From positions 32,608,462-32,672,461 of the forward strand of contig CM055271.1 in the NCBI GenBank assembly GCA_029237695.1: a stretch of DNA of 64,000 nucleotides, in the 5' to 3' direction. The notes beneath the pieces are model-generated. The model did not search any database. It was not told where the DNA came from and saw only the letters and a list, made by a program, of their open reading frames with translations. Positions 9,431-21,300 of the stretch are shown here, piece by piece. The stretch's first letter is position 1; each line of letters opens with the position of its first letter. This DNA comes from Conchocele bisecta (taxonomy: Eukaryota; Mollusca; Bivalvia; Lucinida; Thyasiridae). A program made the translations under genes and the position numbers.

Positions 9431-10621
9431 CAGTGTTAAAAGTCAAATAGTGAACTTCATGTGGATGCTGTAATCCATGCATTCAATATCAGAGATTCTA
9501 ACAATACACCAGACATATTATATGTGTCAAATATTAGATGAGTTTTGTCATGGTTGATATCATTTGCTAGTCAATCATATACATACCTCATACATATAGT
9601 ACTTACCTTGAAGTTTACATAGATTTGTTCGAACATACTATGTCTATACCCACATATTCAGTATCAAAGAATCCAGTATTGTGTGAGGTAACATATGCAA
9701 ATTATGTCACAAACTCGGTGAGATTTTACGATATATATGTATTATCCTTAATATGTGAACATGCTGCACAAGGATATGACTTAATTGGAATATTTACAGA
9801 GATTTTCGAACATACTTAGCTAATTGTAACTGTGGCTATACGGAGTTGTTCACTTGCCTAGGTGTTCACATACATTAAATAGTAATCACTGGTATGAGGT
9901 AACCCTGGGCCCTCTGCTCAGGGGTACCCCATACCAGTGATTAATACTTTGGTTATACGGCTCTGCTTATGCTTATGTGCTGTATGAATGACATGTAGAG
10001 TTCTGTAGCACCTTTGAGGGTTGTGCCATTCATGAAACATGTATGGACTAAATTAGTTTTCATCAATACAATGTACACTGTATATACAAATCTATAATAT
10101 ACGTAGTTACAACGAAATTAATATTCGTGTTAAGCTGAAAAGTAATGTAATCATCCAGTAATGATAAGCTTCCTTCTAATGAAGGGCACCAGACTGGGTT
10201 ATTTATATATCTGCATTGTTTATTAAAAAATAAAAAATGTACAATAGAAAGTAGTAAACCATATAGACCGTAGACTCATGGATAATAATGTCAGCATGTT
10301 AATACTATAACATGTGCGTGGTAGGAGGACAGCATTTTAACGAGGCACTTAACCCTTATACTAGTATTTGCTATCTTTATGAGCTGCTATGATATAAGCA
10401 AGAGCATATGTCAGAATGCTTTGTATTCAGTGCTGACTGTGGCCCTGGCGGAGATAGTATGCAATGTACGCTTATATGTCATACCATGTGTTAATCGTGT
10501 CCATTATCTGTTATCATGCTTGCAGTTTCATATTGCTTGTCCGTTTATTATCAAGAGCTACTGTGCACGTTCCCACCAATAAATAATAATGGTTATACTA
10601 CATTACCACAAGCCTTGAATA
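9431..10621. other. Non-genic stretch with one hairpin
   Basis: AT-rich sequence. The only structure seen is a hairpin at about 9886-9943 (TCACTGGTATGAGGTA .. TACCCCATACCAGTGA). The short open frames at 9625-9819 and 10379-10582 lack any recognisable motif. Confidence 0.5.
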
Positions 10622-10990
10622 CTATAGGAATGAATGGCATTTTTGTGGAATTTATCGGGGTATAAACTTGGAAAATCGCGGGAATACTGGACGAAGGCCG
10701 GAAGACCTCGTCCAGTATTCCCGCGACTTTTCCAAGTTTATATCCCTCCCCGATAAATTCCACAAAAAGGCCATTCATTCCTTATAATTCCAGCATTTGA
10801 AATAAATTCATCAAGAAAATGTGTTTATTTTCCGTTTTCTTAAGAATTATTTTAACTGCGCCTCACGGTTATGGAAAGTAGTTCGGCATATGGGAGTTTA
10901 CTGGGATATACATTTTTGACAGAGACTTGCTACGGGCCAATCAAATTTTAGGGAATTGTGTAAATATTTTTGTTTTTGTGCTGGAATTAT
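10622..10990. repeat. Fold-back repeat, 'AAACTTGGAAAAGTCGCGGG' family, copy 2 with 3' tail
   Basis: The palindrome 10622-10783 is followed by the same ~200-bp tail (AAATTCATCAAGAAAATGTG .. AATCAAATTTTAGGGAATTG) seen at 3286-3485 and 33383-33575. This supports one element of about 370 bp. Confidence 0.85.
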
Positions 10991-11725
10991 AATCATATAC
11001 TATTATATATATGTTTAGATTTTCGATCTTAACCAGACTGTGAACTTATCAAAAAAAAATAAAAAAACTAAAGAATAAGATACAGAGAAGAGACCAAGGA
11101 ACACATGAAAACATATATATAGCATGACACGCGTACACATTAACTATCGCCTATAGCCCTGCATGAGTCATGATGAATTGCGTTCGAATATGCATTAATA
11201 AGAAATTAATAGGTAGCAATAAGTAAATATAAACGTTATGAGGCATGACATAGACATTATCATTTCATAAGACATGTGTTTTAATAGTTGTCTTTTAATT
11301 AATGAAACCCGACACACATATTCAGTAGATGACCAGTATATGCTATTGATCCTGTTTTTATTCTTTTGATAACTACAATACTACATTATTCTTAATGTTC
11401 CATGACCTTGAGCTGGCATTCAACTTAACAAAAGTAAATACAAGTACATTACTTAAGCAGACATTAATATGTTTGTAAAACATGGATATGCTATCGCATA
11501 TGGGGCATAAATACATTTCTGAAGATATTTTGCTTTACAAATACATGTCTTTATATTAATAAATGTGATTTATGACAATAAATAAGAAACATTTGCAATT
11601 TGATTGTTGAATTTAAAAGGATCAACATCCGCGACATACTATGATATTGACATTTGTTGACTGTTTTTATATTTATTATCAATATCAATGAACATATTGA
11701 CACTTTTTGCCTGCCAAATGTATTA
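10991..11725. other. AT-rich non-genic stretch
   Basis: No open frame above 60 codons and no repeat recognised. Confidence 0.5.
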
Positions 11726-12234
11726 AAGGTACATGCCCACTCAGTAGGTTACAATATCGGGAGACAGATCGTTTTTAATATTCTGTAGATATGATATTTT
11801 CTGGCAAAGTAAACATTCATTCACCATTACCCCACGTATTGATTGGCATTATTATACAGCCTATTTACAGACGTAAATTTCCACACTGATATCAGGGACG
11901 ATAACCGTGTTTTCTTAAAATGTTAACGGACATTACTATTTATTCCCTGTATTTGTTTTGATGTGCAATGATCATACTTAATAAACTGTCGAAAATAGTA
12001 TTTCTTTCAGGTGACGCATTTGATTACTATAAATAATTGAAAAATGTTATGCCTCATTTGCATATCAAATACCACCGCCAGTCATTTGCAGTCAAATACA
12101 TATTACTAAATGATTATATCTGTATAGCGGGCAATTTTAATTTTTAGAACTGGTGGAATAGTGACACAATTACCCACCTATTTAATTCCTATAACGACCA
12201 TTTTGTGCCTACTGAGTGGGAATGTACCTTTAAT
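11726..12234. mobile_element. MITE, TTAAAGGTACATGCCC family, inverted full copy
   Basis: Both termini are present (TTAAAGGTACATGCCCACTC and the inverse ending GTACCTTTAA). The interior runs in reverse relative to the copy at 15534-16038: AACGTTTACGTC-type motifs first, GCATATCAAATACC and CTGTATAGCGGGCAAT last. Confidence 0.88.
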
Positions 12235-12554
12235 GAATCTGTTTGAAAAGTATATATATAATAAAATGTATTTTGATGTTCAAGGACCTTGAAATGACAT
12301 TGAACTTAATTGAAACGAAATGACACCGTACTTTCCTGAAAGCTGAACCCTATAAGGCCACGAGAAGTGCATTAATGTACTAGCGCATCATGCGCCTCAC
12401 TAGTAAAACAATAAATAAGTCCCGTTTTGTCGTGGCTGGTGAAAAACATGAACAATATGTTACAGATCTCTAGAGATATATTTTCTAGGATAATAATTAA
12501 ACAATATAATTATGTACACCATACTGTTATAGCAGTACTACATAGAGAATATTA

Positions 12555-12900
12555 GTATAGTGTCATGAACGTGAATAAATATCTGTTGAGGCTGAGAAAT
12601 CAGGATGGGCGAGGCTTGCCGAGCACATCCTGATTTCGAGCCGAGTCAGATATTTATTCACGTTCATGACACTATAATAATATTCTATTTATCCCGTTAA
12701 CCACATCAAAGTTGTTCAAATGTCTCTAAAAATGCATTTGTGGCCTCATAAGTTTGTCTTCTGAAGCGACAAGATTATCGTGTTACGTCATTCACATAAT
12801 GACGTAACGTCATACATAATGACGTATCTACTAGACGTGAACGAGAAAAAATACACGTACCTGCTTTTCACGTCTAGTAGCGACATAGTTGACGGGATAA
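12555..12900. repeat. Fold-back repeat ending in 'TTTATCCCGT', copy 1
   Basis: The hairpin GTGTCATGAACGTGAATAAA .. TTTATTCACGTTCATGACAC flanks a GC-rich centre (GGATGGGCGAGGCTTGCCGA). It is followed by TTCTATTTATCCCGTTAACC and, at the far end, the inverse TTGACGGGATAAAA. A second copy is at 37965-38272. Confidence 0.8.
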
Positions 12901-13304
12901 AAAGAAGAAAACGTTGCCGTTTTCCTTCGGAGACCTTGAAATTATAGTATTGTGACCTTGACCTTGATAGTTGTTGTTAGATTTCTTGATTTCAGTTGAT
13001 TTTTATATGTTATCTCCATTGAGATAATATTTTTTGTGGGGGCAGTCATTGATCGTGATACGCCGAGAAAATAGTGCTCTGTGCCAACCTGTGGTCTGTC
13101 TTGCTTTGTACCTAAAACTCTACATACATGTATACTATTCTCTATAGTTTTTTACAGTTTTGTGCTCAGTTTATCAGTTAAATTCTGGAAAATACGAATC
13201 AAGACATTTCGGCCGTATGGATACAGCAGCTATTGTCTTTAGTTCTCACAGTTCGGTAGCAGTGAACAGTTAGCCGCCAGTTTCGTACAATTTTTTTCTG
13301 GGAG
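12901..13304. other. Non-genic stretch
   Basis: No gene or repeat recognised. The sequence ends in the pyrimidine-rich TTTTTTTCTGGGAG that precedes the exon-like fragment. Confidence 0.4.
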
Positions 13305-13442
13305 TTTCAAACAGTAATTTATTCTAGAAAAAACGTATGTATGGGAATGGGTTTGCCCCATCGCAGTACATTTGCCTCTGGATGATGATTGAGACAATAT
13401 TCAACTTTCAGTCTCCAGTTCCTCAAGTGATCAGTTTTTGTG
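13305..13442 (+). pseudogene. Decayed exon-like fragment, paralogous to 58700-63079
   Basis: From TTTCAAACAGTAATTTATTC to about CTCAAGTGATCAG the sequence is closely similar to the split exon-like segment at 58700-58743 plus 62906-63079. The two copies diverge exactly upstream of the shared AG/TTTCAAAC junction. That fits either a shared splice acceptor or a shared repeat end. Relative to the other copy this one has a one-base insertion near 13338 and then a TGA, so it is not translatable. The product is unknown. Confidence 0.45.
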
Positions 13443-14186
13443 GAGATAACATTTTTCAGTATTTTCAGTACTTTGATTATTAATTATTGTGATGCATACC
13501 ACCAGAGATATTGACACTTCAAATGAACCAATTCCAAATGAACCAATTGGTTTGAGGGCATAACTACCAGGATTTTGACCTTAATTTTGAATGACCGGGA
13601 AATGACCTTAAAATTGTACGAACAAAATGGCACCCGGATTTTTCGGAAAGTGGGATCCCAGATGAATACAAAACAACTAACAAAGAAAACTTAACACGAG
13701 GTGCCGGATTCTGAGCAATTTCCCCCAGACTATAATAATAGGAATAAATCACATCACAAGTCGGTTGATTGCTACTTAACTAGTTGAACGTCCAGGCGGA
13801 CGTGATAACCGGCTGGTAACACTGGTAGGAAAGTCCGCCAGCCACGGTTACTAAGGTAATCTTCTCTTCTTAGTCATGTTGATCTGATACTATGCCGCTG
13901 ACAAATTAGACCGTATGTTATTTACAACCAGCGAGTGTATCGACTGTTCCTGTGTATGTCGTAACTATATTCAAACACAGGTGTTTGAACAGATGGACAG
14001 TATGTTTGTGTCATATGGGTATTTTGTGTAGATTTGGGTGGATTTCATTGGTTTTGTGCAACTACTAATGCTCAATCATTACACACGACATATCTAGTCA
14101 ATTATCCACACATTAACCGTTCCGACCGTTTTGACACGTTTTATACTGTTAGAATACCAACAAAGAAACATGTACCTCGACTAGTT
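13443..14186. other. Non-genic stretch
   Basis: Nothing recognised apart from short MITE-like AT-rich sequence. Confidence 0.4.
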
Positions 14187-14576
14187 CAAGGTGTATGATC
14201 ACGTGGTACTAACAACAACAACAAGTACTGAAACTTCCAGAATCCATTCGATTCAAAGTACGTATTCTTTTATATTGTCCTTATTACGTAACATATTTTG
14301 ATGAAATATGGCGCATCAAACGCGTCTTGTTAAGCTGCATTTGGTGGTCTCTGTACTTTGGCCCACACTTCTGTCGTTTTTGTTTTTTTGCGAAGAATCT
14401 ATTTTTCACAAAAACGACAAAAGGTCTGTGCCGAACTCCATGGACGACCAATTGCAGCTCATGAAGACGCGTTTGCTGCGCCATAGTTCATCAAAATCCT
14501 TTCATATTAAGGAAAATATCAAATAGTACTTTCAGCCACTCTTGTTGTTGTTATAACCACGTGATCATGCACCTTG
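14187..14576. mobile_element. Fold-back MITE, CAAGGTGTATGATCACGTGG family, copy 1, 5-bp target duplication
   Basis: Ends CAAGGTGTATGATCACGTGG and the inverse of CCACGTGATCATGCACCTTG, flanked by TAGTT at 14182-14186 and 14577-14581. The two halves fold on each other through ATGGCGCATCAAACGCGTCT / AGACGCGTTTGCTGCGCCAT and the AAAACGACA / TGTCGTTTTT centre. Relatives are at 51971-52405 and 57754-58112. Confidence 0.9.
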
Positions 14577-14671
14577 TAGTTATACATCGCGGGAGGTGAT
14601 GTAAATTGTATGTTGGTAACAATGCATCAAAACAACCAATTATACCGAAATAACCCATAAAACACCGAATA

Positions 14672-14900
14672 TTAACCCTTTGAACCCGAAAGCCCGCTAT
14701 ATCGGTTTATGCAAACAGTGCAGATCCAGATGAGCCGGCTCGTAACGAGCCGTCTCATCAGGATCTTCACATTTTTGAGAACAACAAAACCCCCTTTTCA
14801 TAAATGGAATAGTCTGAAAATCATTTTGCGATGAACGGGATTGGTTGCACAATTAACAAATCGCAGCCCATTCAGTTACTTAGGGGTGAAAGGGTTAACC
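14672..14900. repeat. MITE-like repeat, 'GAGCCG..CGAGCC' family, copy 3
   Basis: TTAACCCTTTGAACCCGAAA, then AGTGCAGATCCAGATGAGCC, GGCTCGTAACGAGCC and TTCATAAATGGAATAGTCTG, ending near AGGGTTAACC. Confidence 0.85.
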
Positions 14901-15254
14901 GTTATCCAAGAACCTGTGTATTCGATTGTTACGTGACTGCCGTTGTGCGACACCGCTCAATGCCGTGTTCAAACATACAGCGCGTGCTGTTTGACCATGG
15001 CTGTAGACAATGCTCATTTCGGCGCCAAGCTAACACATACGTAATGCATGTGTTTAATGGCGTTACTAGAACGCGCGGTGCTATATCGTATAGCGAAAAT
15101 ATGTGTAAACCATATCAATTAATGTGTATGTTCAATGCCAATAAAATAAATTTATAAAGTTAGCTCGTTTAATAAATATATTAAATCATCACTCATGCAA
15201 GATCCTCTATATATTGGATATATGAAACAGTATAGAAGGCGCAATGCCTTTAAT

Positions 15255-15533
15255 GTCTAGTTTGTTAAACATTTCACCAACTCAAAGTAACTTTCAGGTA
15301 CAAAAAGGAATGGATTTTTATATGTAAATTTTGCATCCAATCCAACCGTCACAAAATGGTTTTCAGACTAATCCATTTATGAAAAGGGGGTATTTTTTGG
15401 GTCTCAAAAATATGAAAATTACTTTCAAAAGGTGTATATCCTGATGAGACGGCTCGTTACGAGCCGGCTCATCTGGATCTGCACTGTTTGCATAAACCGC
15501 TATATAATACGGGCTTTCGGGTTTAAAGGGTTA
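15255..15533. repeat. MITE-like repeat, 'GAGCCG..CGAGCC' family, inverted copy 4
   Basis: Same family read backwards: AGACTAATCCATTTATGAAA, GACGGCTCGTTACGAGCC, then GGATCTGCACTGTTTGCATA and CGGGTTTAAAGGGTTAA. Confidence 0.85.
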
Positions 15534-16038
15534 AAGGTACATGCCCTCTCAGTAGGCGCAACATGTATTAGGAATTAAATAAGTGTAGAATTGTGTCACT
15601 ATTCCACCAGTTCTAAAAAATACAAATGCCCGCTATACAGGTATAATCAATTAGTAATAAATATCTTACTGATAGTGACGCGCGGTTGTATCAGGCTATT
15701 TTCATATGCAAATGAGGCATGCTATTTTTTAATTATTTATACTAATTAAATGCGTCACCTGAAAAGATATTTTCGACAGATTATAAAGTATGATTATTGC
15801 ACATCAACAAATAAATACATATAATAAATAGTAATGTCCGTTAACATTTTAAGGAAAGATGGTTATCGCCCCTGATATCAGTGTGAAAATTTATGTCTGA
15901 TATAAAATGTATAATAATGCCAATCATTACGTGGGGGTAATGGTGAATGAATGTTTAGTTTGCCCGAAAATGTCTCGGATGATGTCCATGATAAAAACAA
16001 AACAGTTTGTGCCTACTGAGTGGGCATATACCTTTAAG
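15534..16038. mobile_element. MITE, TTAAAGGTACATGCCC family, full copy
   Basis: About 505 bp with both termini (TTAAAGGTACATGCCCTCTC and CTGAGTGGGCATATACCTTT AA). The interior includes GCCCGCTATACAGGTATAAT, CATATGCAAATGAGGCATGC, TTTTAAGGAAAGATGGTTAT and GTGGGGGTAATGGTGAATGA. Best copy for defining the family. Confidence 0.9.
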
Positions 16039-16289
16039 AAACTTAATACGCAATCGTGTATGAAATCCGTTGACACACAGCAACGCACATTTCCCCATAG
16101 AGAACGGCGCGCTATCTTGTCTTAAGGTCGCCATGTCGATAAACTATTTCAGCTCTTCAAATACCTCGGTGATAACAGGATGCACGTACGACACAAGGGT
16201 ACGTCCTGACATGGAACTTGGCATACATGTGGCCCGGTAGAGACATTTCGTTGAACATTTGGGTAGTTTCCTTGCGCATAGATGAAATT

Positions 16290-16482
16290 AACCCTTAGAC
16301 CGCTACACACAGCAATTTTCGTCTGCTGTTTCTTTTATATCTTGTCTTATTTCTCAATAAAAACATGGTTTGACAGCATGTTGTAAATTATTCTAAAGTG
16401 ATGTCAAAGCATGTTTTAGATGATAAAAATGGAAAATAGACAGTAGACTACAAAGAATTAAGATAGCGGTGTAAGGGTTAAT
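16290..16482. repeat. Fold-back MITE, 'TTAACCCTTAG' family, copy 3
   Basis: ATTAACCCTTAGACCGCTAC .. TAGCGGTGTAAGGGTTAAT. The central hairpin CATGGTTTGACAGCATG is mirrored by CAAAGCATG. Confidence 0.8.
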
Positions 16483-16671
16483 AACATTACATGTCATTTC
16501 TTCGTTTCTAAGCGTGCAGAGACGAAAATTAACGTTGTAATTTTCGTCCCTGTGCTGAGTAGAAACCAATTAACAAACATGTTAATGTTGCTAATCGTCG
16601 CTTCCATGCGATGTACGAATGAAAACACAGAAAGTCCCAACTCGCCACATTATATTCAATGTAGTACGGAA

Positions 16672-17097
16672 TCCCACAGGGGACGTAGAATTATTTTTTT
16701 ATTATTTGGTTCACACGAAATAACAATTCGTTCCCACGAAATGACAATTCGTTCCCTCAATTTATCCATCCGTTCCCACGAAATAACAATTCGTTTCCTC
16801 AATTCAACAAACGTTCCCACCAAATAACAATTCGTTCCCACGGGAACGAATTGTTAATTCGTGGGAACGAATTGTTATATCGTGGGAACGAATTGTTAAT
16901 TCGAGGGAACGAATTGTTAAATTGAGGGAACAAATTGTCATTTCGTGAAACGAATTGTTAATTCGAGGGAACGAAGTGTTATATCGTGGTAATGAATTGT
17001 TAATCGAGGGAACAAATTGTTAAATTGAGGGAACGAATTGTTATTTCGTGGGAACGAATTAATAAAAAAAATCCAGGTCTCCTTCGGGGCACCGTAG
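16672..17097. repeat. Fold-back element, 'AATTCGTTCCC' family, full copy 2
   Basis: Begins CCCACAGGGGACGTAGAATT and ends AATCCAGGTCTCCTTCGGGG, with the internal orientation switch near 16840. The ~22-bp units carry CAATTCGTTCCCACGAAAT. Confidence 0.88.
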
Positions 17098-17154
17098 CGT
17101 AATACCACACGCACGTACATGAATCAGTTTCCCACACTTTAGCAGAACGTTATC

Positions 17155-17395
17155 GTACGGTGGCACAGAAGGGACATGGAAATATGTTTTACTTTCGCGT
17201 GCTCACGCAATAGGTTTTGCGCGCGCACGCGATAGGGTTTTGCGTGCACACGCGATAGCTTTTGCGTGCGCACGCGATAGCTTTTGCGTGCGCACGCACG
17301 CAAAACCCTATCGCGTGCGCACGCAAAATCTATCGCGTGCGCACGCGAAAGTAAAACATATTTCCATGTCCCCTCTGTGCCACCGTAGTATCGTG
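17155..17395. repeat. Fold-back element with GCGTGCGCACGC palindromic units
   Basis: Outer arms TACGGTGGCACAGAAGGGAC and GTCCCCTCTGTGCCACCGTA, with GAAATATGTTTTACTTTCGC mirrored. The interior is eight or so ~22-bp units such as GCGTGCGCACGCGATAGC, each itself a palindrome. It sits 58 bp from the 'AATTCGTTCCC' element and its outermost bases (ACGGTG.C.C..AGG.GAC) resemble that family's. Confidence 0.88.
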
Positions 17396-17910
17396 TGCAC
17401 AAGCGGAAATATTTGTATTTCTATATACTGCGTGATAGTTACGTCATACGAAATTAGAGTTCAGCAGTTATATACGAGCATGTTATTCTCGACGACAAAA
17501 CGTGGCTGCTTTCCTTTTTGACCAGTGTGTCTCATGATCTGATTAGATAGCTCGCTCGCACAGACGGACAGATGTCTACATTGCAATTATTTAGCGGAAG
17601 TTTTCATCTTTTACAATGAAACGTTAAAAAAAGACAATGTTTTTCCTCCGCGAGCTTTATCGTGATCTAACTGTGGCATGCCACATTATATAAATCACAC
17701 GTGAAGCTATGACTGGGAAAAAAAATAGGGGGCTAAAAATAGATTTTGTTTAAATATTTTTTAATTTTGGACCGATTTTCAAAATCTAACTTTTTTTTCT
17801 TAATTACATCATTTTCAAGCTATCTCGCCAGTGATGAAACGTTACAATGAAACGTTAAAAAAAGACAATGTATAAATCACACGTGAAGCTGTGACTGGGA
17901 AAATCCAGTA

Positions 17911-18358
17911 GGGGTGGTAACGTTACGGCCACTATAGGGGCACTATGGTAACATGGTCAGTATAGGGGCAGAATAATGGCCAATATAGGGGCAATTATAA
18001 ACATGCCATATAAACACTCACATCTATTTGTAACACTGGTACGTATATAAGGGGACACTTGTATGTCTACCAAGAGTTGAGATAAAGGATCTTACGGCAT
18101 TTGTAACCAGTATGAACACAGAACAGCGTGCCAAACAGTACTAGTGTAACACTAACGCTAACGCCATGTAAAGGCTAACGTCGAGCGGTAAATTAGTATA
18201 GTGAACGAGGGAACCATTGTATATGTGTCACAGTTATAACAATGGACATTACGACATTTGTCACCTGTGTAGCTCCAGACCAGCCTGTGTAACAGCACAA
18301 TCTAAAACAACTATATGACAATTATACTGTGCTGTATGTGACAAATATTGGCATGTAG
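17911..18358. repeat. Left terminal inverted repeat, unique subterminal part
   Basis: Near-identical in inverse to 32164-32611. Shared landmarks include ACTGTTTGGCACGCTGTTC (inverse), GCTAACGCCATGTAAAGGCT and TTATAACAATGGACATTACG. It already contains the TAACATGGTCAGTATAGGGG phrase of the 118-bp unit near its tip. Near 18268 it carries TGTAGCTCCAGACCAGCCTG, which resembles the core of the genome's SINE-like repeat. Confidence 0.92.
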
Positions 18359-18359
18359 T

Positions 18360-21300
18360 TACATTCGCGAACACTAAAATGGTCCAAATATGGGAACTTA
18401 TGTACATGTAGTATATCATAAGGAGGCGACGGGTGGGAACCTTACTAGTCCGCATAGAGGCCCATTCGGCGGGTAACATGGGTATCCATATAGGAGCACT
18501 AAAATGGTCCCAACAGGGGCACATATGTACATGTAGTATATCATACAGGAGACGGCGGGTGGGAACCTTACTGGTCCGTATAGGGGCCCTCGGATAACAT
18601 GGTCAGTATAGGGGCACTTAAATGGTCACAATAGTTTGGCACATGTGTCATGTAGTATAGATCATATTCAGGAGGCGACGTGTGGGAACCTTACTGGTCT
18701 GTATAGAGGGCCCTCGGATAACATGGTCAGTAGGGGTAAAGGGGGCACTTACTTAAATGGTCACAATAGGAGCAACATGTGTACATGTATGTATATAACA
18801 TACAGGAGGCGACGTGTGGGAACCGTTACAAGGTACCGTATAGGGGCCCTCGGATAACATGGTCAGTATAGGGGCACTAAATGGTCACAATAGGAGGCAT
18901 GTGTACCTGTAGTATATCATACAGGTAGGAGGCGACGGGTGGAACCATAAAACCTGGTCCGTATAAGGGCCCTCGGGTGGGGAATCTGTCAGTATAGGGG
19001 CACTTAAATGATCACAATAGGGGCACATACGTACATGTAGTATATCATACAGGAGACGGCGGGTGGGAACCTTACTGGTCTGTATAGGGGCCCTCGGGTA
19101 ACATGGTCAGTATAGGGGCACTTAAATGGTCACAATAGGGGTACATGTGTACATGTAGTATATCATACAGGAGACGACGGGTGGGAACCATACTGGTCTG
19201 TATATGGGCCCTCGGGTAACATGATCAGTATAGGGGCACTTAAATTATCACAATAGGGGCACATGTGTACATGTAGTATATCATACAGGAGGCGACGGGT
19301 GGGAACCATACTGGTCTGTATATGGGCCCTCCGGTAACATGGCCAGTATAGGGGCACTTAAATGATCACAATAGGGGCACATGCGTACATGTAGTATATC
19401 ATACAGGAGACGACGGGTAGGAACCTTACTGGTCCGTATAGGGGCCCTCGGGTAACATGGTCAGTATAGGGGCACTTAAATGGTCACAATAGGGCACATG
19501 CGTACATGTAGTATATCATACAGGAGACGACGGGTGGGATCCTTACTGGTCCGTATAGGGGCCCTCGGGTAACCTGGTCAGTATAGGGGAACTTGGACGG
19601 TCACAATAGGGGCACATGCGTACATGTAGTATATCATACAGGAGACGACGGGTGGGAACCTTACTGGTCCATATAGGGGCCCTCGGGTAACATGGTCAGT
19701 ATAGGGGCACTTAAATGGTCCAAATAGGGGCACATATGTACATGTAGTATATCATACAGGAGATGACGGGTGGGAACCTTACTGGTCCATATAGGGGCCC
19801 TCGGGTAACATGGTCAGTATAGGGGCACTTAAATGGTCACAATAGGGGCACATATGTACATGTAGTATATCATACAGGAGACGACGGGTGGGAACCTTAC
19901 TGGTCTGTATAGGGGCCCTCGGGTAACATGGTCAGTATAGGGGCACTTAAATGGTCCCAATAGGGGCACATATGTACATGTAGTATATCAGACAGGAGAC
20001 GACGGGTGGAACCTTACTGGTCTGTATATGGGCCCTCGGGTAACATGGTCAGTATAGGGGCACTTAAATGATCACAATAGGGGCACATTTGTACATGTAG
20101 TATATCATACAGGAGGCGACGGGTGGGAACCTTACTGGTCTGTATATGGGCCCTCGGGTAACATGGTCAGTATAGGGGCACTTAAATGGTCACAATAGGG
20201 GCACATGTGTACATGTAGTATACCATACAGGAGGCGACGGGTGGGAACCTTACTGGTCTGTATATGGGCCCTCGGGTAACATGATCAGTATATGGGGCAC
20301 TTAAATGATCACAATAGGGGCACATTTGTACATGTAGTATATCATACAGGAGGCGACGGGCGGGAACCTTACTGGTCTGTATATGGGCACTCGGGTAACA
20401 TGGTCAGTATAGGGGCACTTAAATGGTCACAATAGGGGCACATTTGTACATGTAGTATATCATACAGGAGGCGACGGGTGGGAACCATACTGGTCTGTAT
20501 ATGGGCCCTCGGATAACATGGCCAGTATAGGGGCACTTAAATGATCACAATAGGGGCACATGCGTACATGTAGTATATCATACAGGAGACGACGGGTAGG
20601 AACCTTACTGGTCCGTATAGGGGCCCTCGGGTAACATGGTCAGTATAGGGGCACTTAAATGGTCACAATAGGGCACATGCGTACATGTAGTATATCATAC
20701 AGGAGACGACGGGTGGGATCCTTACTGGTCCGTATAGGGGCCCTCGGGTAACCTGGTCAGTATAGGGAACTTGGACGGTCACAATAGGGGCACATGCGTA
20801 CATGTAGTATATCATACAGGAGACGACGGGTGGGAACCTTACTGGTCCGTATAGGGGCCCTCGGGTAACATGGTCAGTATAGGGGCACTTAAATGGTCCC
20901 AATAGGGGCACATATGTACATGTAGTATATCATACAGGAGATGACGGGTGGGAACCTTACTGGTCCGTATAGGGGCCCTCGGGTAACATGGTCAGTATAG
21001 GGGAACTTGGACGGTCACAATAGGGGCACATGCGTACATGTAGTATATCATACAGGAGGCGACGGGTGGGAACCTTACTGGTCTGTATATGGGCCCTCGG
21101 GTGACATGGTCAGTATAGGGGCACTTAAATGATCACAATAGGGGCACATTTGTACATGTAGTATATCATACAGGAGGCGACGGGTGGGAACCTTACTGGT
21201 CTGTATATGGGTCCTCGGGTAACATGGTCAGTATAGGGGCACTTAAATGGTCACAATAGGGGCACATGTGTACATGTAGTATACCATACAGGAGGCGACG

